Shown: positions 59,111-64,000 of the stretch, one piece after another | Position numbering within the stretch: the first letter of the stretch is position 1 | How the letters are laid out: every line of letters starts with the position of its first letter | Source: Nemophila menziesii | Taxonomy: Eukaryota > Streptophyta > Magnoliopsida > Boraginales > Hydrophyllaceae | Direction of reading: 5' to 3' | NCBI GenBank assembly: GCA_029959085.1 | Contig: JARWIR010000050.1 | Coordinates: forward strand, 1,302,001 to 1,366,000 | Length of the DNA stretch: 64,000 nt | The notes under the pieces: generated by a model | Told to the model about the DNA's origin: nothing | The model's database searches: none | The model's input: the letters and a program-made list of their open reading frames with translations, nothing else | Made by a program: the position numbers and the translations under genes

Positions 59111-59760
59111 TACCCATTTCTGCTTGACCTAAACTGCAACATTAGACATATTTACTGAAATATAATGACCAACTATCAAACATATAAATTATTTCTATTT
59201 ACTCTATGGTAGTTTGGAATTGTGGCAAACATGGGTAAAAAGACAAGGGTGGAGCAAAGAGATTAGAGGAGGTATTAGATTTTTTAGGAGTCAATCTGGG
59301 TGTCTGAGGTGTACTACAAGTGTATAATGTAATGAATGTATAGTTAAAATCGGCGGAGATTGGAGTTTTATAGCTGAATAACTAAAATTGAGAAAAAATT
59401 AAAGTTAGGGTAATAATATTCGGCCCAAAATAAGGTCTTTTATCTAGCCCAATTAAAACCATATCATGTTAATTGTTTTACAACATACTGGGCTTTGAAT
59501 ATTTAACATACTGCTTGGACAGTTCATAATAACAAGAAACAAAATTATAAATGATAAGATTATTTTAGTATTTTTTATGGCTTGATGACTTTATTTATTC
59601 TTGGGATGTTATTTTTGGTGGATTTGTTCTAATTAATTCATATGTTTTAAAAAGTGAGGTTGTGTTCTTTAACATATAAAGAAAAAGAAACCACAATTAT
59701 AAAATATACACCTATGGTATTTTTTTCCTCTCAACTCTCATTTCTCCCCCTTCTCATAAC
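59111..59760. other. Divergent spacer P7-K7
   Basis: Subfamily-B P-K spacer. No gene was seen. Confidence 0.5.
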
Positions 59761-59766
59761 ATTTAT

Positions 59767-59775
59767 TATATATAC
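59767..59775 (+). promoter_or_regulatory. TATA box of K7
   Basis: The sequence tatatatac lies about 65 bp before the ATG at 59838, followed by the pyrimidine-rich leader. Confidence 0.55.
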
Positions 59776-59837
59776 ACCAAAGCTTTCTTAGTAGGTTTAA
59801 TTGCACTCACATTACACTTTTCTTTTTTCTCATATAT

Positions 59838-60619
59838 ATGTCTTCTTACTTTCTTTGTCATCATATGCTATGTCAACCGTAATTTCACATATTACGAGTT
59901 ATGTCTGAAAATGCTAAGCCATATTATTGGAAACAATCAATTTAGAAATTTAGTAGAATATCTGTCAGAAAAGTTTTGTGAAAAATTAGTGTTTATTACA
60001 TCATGGATCCTTACTATTTTTTCAAGCCTTTTTTTATATTAGTAGTAAAATAAAGCAAAAATATTTAATTTGGGGCTTGCAAATTTGTACTTAACAACAA
60101 AAGTTACGTGATATTGAATGCAACAAAAGTATCAATGGGCTACATGGCTCCAGGATGTTACTATAAAAATTCACAAGTGGAGAGTCACCAGTAGAGAATT
60201 AATTATATTACAGATGAATTTGTATGGGGAAGGTAAATTTTTTCTTCTATCTTTGTATTAATTTTGGGTGCTTTATATCCCTTTTACTACTATAATTACT
60301 GTGTGTGAGTAATTAGTTGATCATACAATTTGTGTGCAGTAAAAAGGCAGTTGTCAAGGCATTTTGTGTAGAAATGTTGCTAGCTTGTCCAAGAAAGGAA
60401 TCGTGGGAGACAAGGAAGGAAGAGGAGATTTACGTTATAGTTAGGAATATGATGTCAACATCTTTTATACTTTCTATAACTACCATTGTATTTGAGGAAC
60501 ATGAAGAAGATTTGGTGTATTTAGATATTAGGTTTTCATATTGCCTTGTGAGTAAGAAGTTGTGTGGGTCTTCAGTATTAAAGAACACATATTATATTAT
60601 TGATCTTTTTTCATTCTAA
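59838..60619 (+). pseudogene. Kinase-like relic K7, best preserved exon 2
   Basis: Exon 1 holds MGYMAPGCYYKNS, with a TAG after the SHQ codons. A donor at 60233 and an acceptor at 60338-60339 bound a 107-bp intron. Exon 2 (60340-60619) is open to its natural TAA: KKAVVKAFCVEMLLACPRKE, then KEEEIYVIVRNMMS, EEHEEDLVYLDIRF, YCLVSKKLCGS and an IIDLFSF end. The match of EEE..IVRxM to the kinase C-lobe of Lr10-type receptor kinases is weak and only suggestive. The first exon is dead. Confidence 0.5.
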
Positions 60620-61286
60620 TGATTAAGTTTAAAGTGACATTTAATTCTTTGCTTTCTTAATATTGAATATATTTCGGAACAAATAAACCAAAATTGCATC
60701 CCTTAACAAAATCTTAGAGTTGATACTAATACTAAAAGAAATCCAGAGCCTCTAGTGTTGTTGAAGTTTTGTAGCGAAACAACCGTATTTTAAATTGCCT
60801 TATCGATCCAAACGAATTTGCTATGTGAATGTATCAAAAAGGTATATTGAATTTTTTTTAACTTCAATTAAATTGCACGTTTGGTCCCTTTATTATGTGA
60901 ACTAGAATTATAGTTAAGTGTTTATATAATATAGTCTAGCCAAATGTTTCATTTTTTCATATATACTAAGCATTAAATGCATTACTAATCCCTACGCTAT
61001 GCAAAATAACCATTATAACTATATGTTTGAAAATTTCAACACAAGAATTAAAATTAATTAAATTTTAAGAAATCTTGTAATTCAAATCAAGAACGGATTT
61101 TAAACATATAACAAATAATGGCCAAAAAATAATAGACAAAAAAAATATGTGTGTATATATATATCATTCTTCATTACACGGGAGAGTGATTTCACTATAT
61201 AGTGTGAAACAATAGAGCAACTATTAAATTTTCTTGACGCCTGCCATCTCAAGCTAGCATATGTGTTCCAATATATCCAACTTCTT
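60620..61286. other. Convergent spacer K7-S6
   Basis: Noncoding, with a short tgtgtg/(ta)n run at 61150-61164. Confidence 0.6.
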
Positions 61287-61415
61287 CTACATCACCAAGT
61301 ACAAGGAATTTATTTCCTTAGACAACTCTTTGTTTGCTAATGAGGAGGTTGGAAATGAAGAGATATTACCTCCTTCTCCCACCTCCCAATAATGAAGAGA
61401 TTCAAACTCTACCAT
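61287..61415 (-). CDS. Small conserved ORF S6 (42 aa, truncated)
   Basis: MVEFESLHYWEVGEGGNISS start. A one-base loss (ggaatttatt) changes the end to NSLYLVM and stop. Confidence 0.33.
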   Translation of the reverse strand: MVEFESLHYWEVGEGGNISSFPTSSLANKELSKEINSLYLVM

Positions 61416-61487
61416 TACTTGAATTATTAAAGAAGTATAACCTTGTTTTTTGAATGCCTTCTTTTGACGATATTCTCCATATTAGTT

Positions 61488-61562
61488 ATGGTTGAAGAAT
61501 ATAACCATTACCGTGTTTCTAAAGTTGAGCTACTCATACTTATCCTCTTTTGGGTCATGTGA
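61488..61562 (+). CDS. Small ORF M6 (24 aa)
   Basis: MVEEYNHYRVSKVELLILIL then FWVM and TGA. The TGA arises where M3 has the donor-like GTAAGT (catgtgaagtg). It is truncated compared with M3 or, if M is an exon, the splice donor is lost. Confidence 0.3.
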   Translation: MVEEYNHYRVSKVELLILILFWVM

Positions 61563-62519
61563 AGTGTTATACTTGTCTTTTTTGGGGCCAAGAAAAGTGT
61601 TATGCTTGTTGCTATTTCCCAATGTAAAATGCTACCTGGATAGTTAAATGAACATGTAAGGAACCATATCGTATTTTTGTTAAAAAAATAATTAAGGGTC
61701 TAAAGCAAGTTACTCATTGGGAAACACGGTACCCCTAACTCAAGGGTAGTTCCGCCCCTCATAGTTGTCATGGAACTCGAATGGTGGACTCAAAATATTT
61801 AACTATTGTTAATTATAACTAGTGCCAAAAACGTAGAAAAATATAATCAATTTATGAAGTAAATTTAAGCCTATAAATCATACATCATTATAGGAAGAAA
61901 TTCCAAGTTAATTTACACTTTAATATTTTATAAATCAGTAGTGTTGATCAAACAAGCATAATAATTAAACGTTTATTTTAAAGAGAATTTACATATTATA
62001 ACTTTAACTACAAAAAAAAGGGGTTAGGTTCTATATCGTAATTAACATAAATTGACTAATGACCTTGATCACTTTGATTTCAAACAAAAAAATCAATTAT
62101 TATATAAATTATCTTTACAAGGATCCATTCAATCTAAAATCTAATTGTACTAATATGATAAAATGTTCATAATTAATGAATTATATTAAAAAAAACTTCA
62201 ATTATTCTTAAAACCCAAAGACCAAAAATGAAGAATGAGCAGTGCCATAATAAAACTAATGATAAAAATTAACTATTGGGTAGCATATAATTAAAAAATA
62301 TTAACAAAAAACAACGAAGTAGCAATATGAATAATATAAATCAAACCTTTTCATAATGTTTTTTAAAAAAATAATCCTAAAAGGTAAAGACAAAATATTG
62401 TAATAGATATACATTATTACACAACATTATTCAAAACATTACAAACAAATTCTCAACTATTTCCTATTATTTTACAAAGAATTTTATTTCTCTATAAAAA
62501 AAGTTCTAAAATATGCCAA
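61563..62519. other. AT-rich spacer M6-P8
   Basis: The GC-richer island is at about 61725-61790. No gene was seen. Confidence 0.55.
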
Positions 62520-62790
62520 ATAAAAGTAAATTATCTCTTACAACACCCTTCCTCCTCAACTTGACTCTCTTCCTTTTTAATTTTTGCAAGGTCATTTTCT
62601 TTTTCAGGCATGTCCCTATTAGTGGCTTGTGCTGCCTCGTCGTTTATCTAAATGACAAAATTGCAAAGTCCGCCATAAACAGCTCATCCGTGATCTTTAC
62701 AAATCCTAATTTTTTTATGCAAATAGACTTCGCCGTTTCAGCGGAAGGTAAAGTCTCTCCTTCAGATTTGTCGGAACCCGAGTTTCACCA
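62520..62790 (-). pseudogene. Short IDM1-like relic P8
   Basis: Same internal deletion as P6 and P7, with the join near 62755 (aaagtctctccttcagattt). Confidence 0.58.
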
Positions 62791-63430
62791 TTCATCATCT
62801 TGGTGTAGACCCGTTTCCTCCTGGCTGAAATATAATGACCACCGATCAAACATATAAATTATTTCTATTTACTATATGGTAGTCTGGAATTGTGGCAAAC
62901 ATGGGTAAAAAGACAAGGGTGTAACAAAGAGATTAGAGGATGACTTAGATTTTTTAGGATTCAATTTGAGTGTCTGAAGTGTACTACAAGTGTATAATGT
63001 AATGGGTGTATAGTTAAAATCGGCGGAGATTAGGGTTTTATAGCTAAATAACTAAGTTTGAGCAAAAATTAAAGTTAGAGTAATAATATTCAGCCCAAAA
63101 TAAGGTCTTTTATCCAGCCCAGTTAAAACCATATAATGTTAATTGTTTTACAAAAGACTGGGCTTTGAATATTTAACATACTGCTTGGACAGTTCATAAT
63201 AACAAGAAACAAAATTATAAATGATAAGATTATTTTAGTATTTTTCATGCCTCATGACTTTATTTATTCTTGGGATGTTATTTTTGGTGGATTTGTTAGG
63301 ATTATTTCATCAGTTTTTAAAAGTGAGGTAGTGTTCTTTAACATATAAAGAAAAGAAACCATAATTATAAAATATATACCTATGGTCTTTTTTTCCTCTC
63401 AACTCTCATTTCCCCCCTTCTCATAACATT
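62791..63430. other. Divergent spacer P8-K8
   Basis: Subfamily-B P-K spacer. No gene was seen. Confidence 0.5.
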
Positions 63431-63504
63431 TATTATATATACACCAAATCTTTCTTAATGGGATTAATTGCACTCACATTACGCTTTTCTTCTTTCTCAT
63501 AGAT

Positions 63505-64000
63505 ATGTCTTCTTACTTTCTTTGTCATCAAATGCTATGTAAACAGTAATTTCACATATTATGAATTAGGTCTAAAAATGGTAAGCCATATTATTGGAAA
63601 CCATAAATTTAGAAATTTAGTAGAGTATTTGTCAGAAAAGTTTTGTGAAAAATTGGGATTTATTACATCATGGAGCGTTACTATTTTTTAAAGCCTTTTC
63701 TTAAATTAGTAGTAAAATGAAGCAAAAATACTGAATTTGGGGCTTGCAAATTTGTACTTATCAACAAAAGTTTCGTGATTTTGAATTTTGACTACAACAA
63801 AAGTATCAATGAACTACATGGCTTCAGGATATTTCTACAAAAATTCGCAAGTGGAGAGTCACCAGCGTAGAATTGATTTTGTTATGAATTTTTTTGAGGA
63901 ACATAAGTATTCTTCTATCTTTATATTAATTTTGGGTGCTTTATATCCCTTTTACTACTATCATTACTGTGTGTGAGTAATGAGTTGATCATACAATTTG
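63505..64000 (+). pseudogene. Kinase-like relic K8 (runs off window)
   Basis: ATG at 63505 and the subfamily-B block near 63605. The motif has decayed to MNYMASGYFYKNSQVES, but exon 1 is open here past SHQRRIDFV to the former donor, whose GT is lost (gaacataag). Exon 2 lies outside the window. Confidence 0.45.

Noticed and set aside
1..64000. CRISPR array, bacterial operons or rRNA genes
   Set aside because: The repeats are plant LTR elements and duplicated units, with no regular short spacers and no rRNA-like sequence.

Overview
This is AT-rich nuclear DNA from a flowering plant, probably a dicot. The evidence is nested Ty1/copia and Ty3-type LTR retrotransposons, a tRNA-Asp primer site of plant type, and relics of a plant-specific IDM1/ROS4-like gene family (TDBD-like, PHD and GNAT domains). 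The species cannot be named from the sequence. No complete, clearly functional host gene was found.

The substrate of the window is a degenerate tandem array. A typical unit, left to right, has four parts: (P) an IDM1-like pseudogene on the minus strand; (K) a plus-strand two-exon relic with its own TATA box and a kinase-like GYMAPE motif; (S) a 42-67 codon minus-strand ORF; and (M) a small plus-strand ORF with a hydrophobic C-terminus. The first two units are about 5.6 kb long. P copies lie at 1-1285, 5285-6877, 10745-12453, 34306-34809 plus 42494-43815, 47200-49058, and as short internally deleted versions at about 55180, 58800 and 62520. K copies start near 2531, 8093, 12460, 31665, 44620, 50953, 56278, 59838 and 63505. 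All full-length P copies examined carry the same nonsense codons, so the array seems to have grown from a dead copy. Two subfamilies of units can be told apart by K, S and M.

Five LTR elements interrupt the array. Copia-1 (14895-30884, minus; TSD aaaca) has a gag-pol frame broken only by three nonsense codons, plus an extra unrecognised ORF between its 5' LTR and gag. Inside its 3' untranslated region sits a non-autonomous Athila/Tat-like element (16261-25112, minus; TSD ctatc). A second member of that kind (34810-42493, minus; TSD aggtt) is inserted in the acetyltransferase part of the fourth P copy. A 5'-truncated copia element (51310 to about 55108, minus) is inserted in a K relic. A 1.68-kb solo LTR (57105-58787; TSD tgaac) lies in the spacer of a short unit.

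The most interesting material is in the two non-autonomous elements, which encode only gag-like remnants. They share a module of dispersed polypurine-like motifs, a hairpin next to the 3' LTR whose stem changes by compensation, and a block of GC-rich palindromes. The S/M divergent micro-ORF pair and the extra ORF in Copia-1 are the other candidates for undescribed biology.
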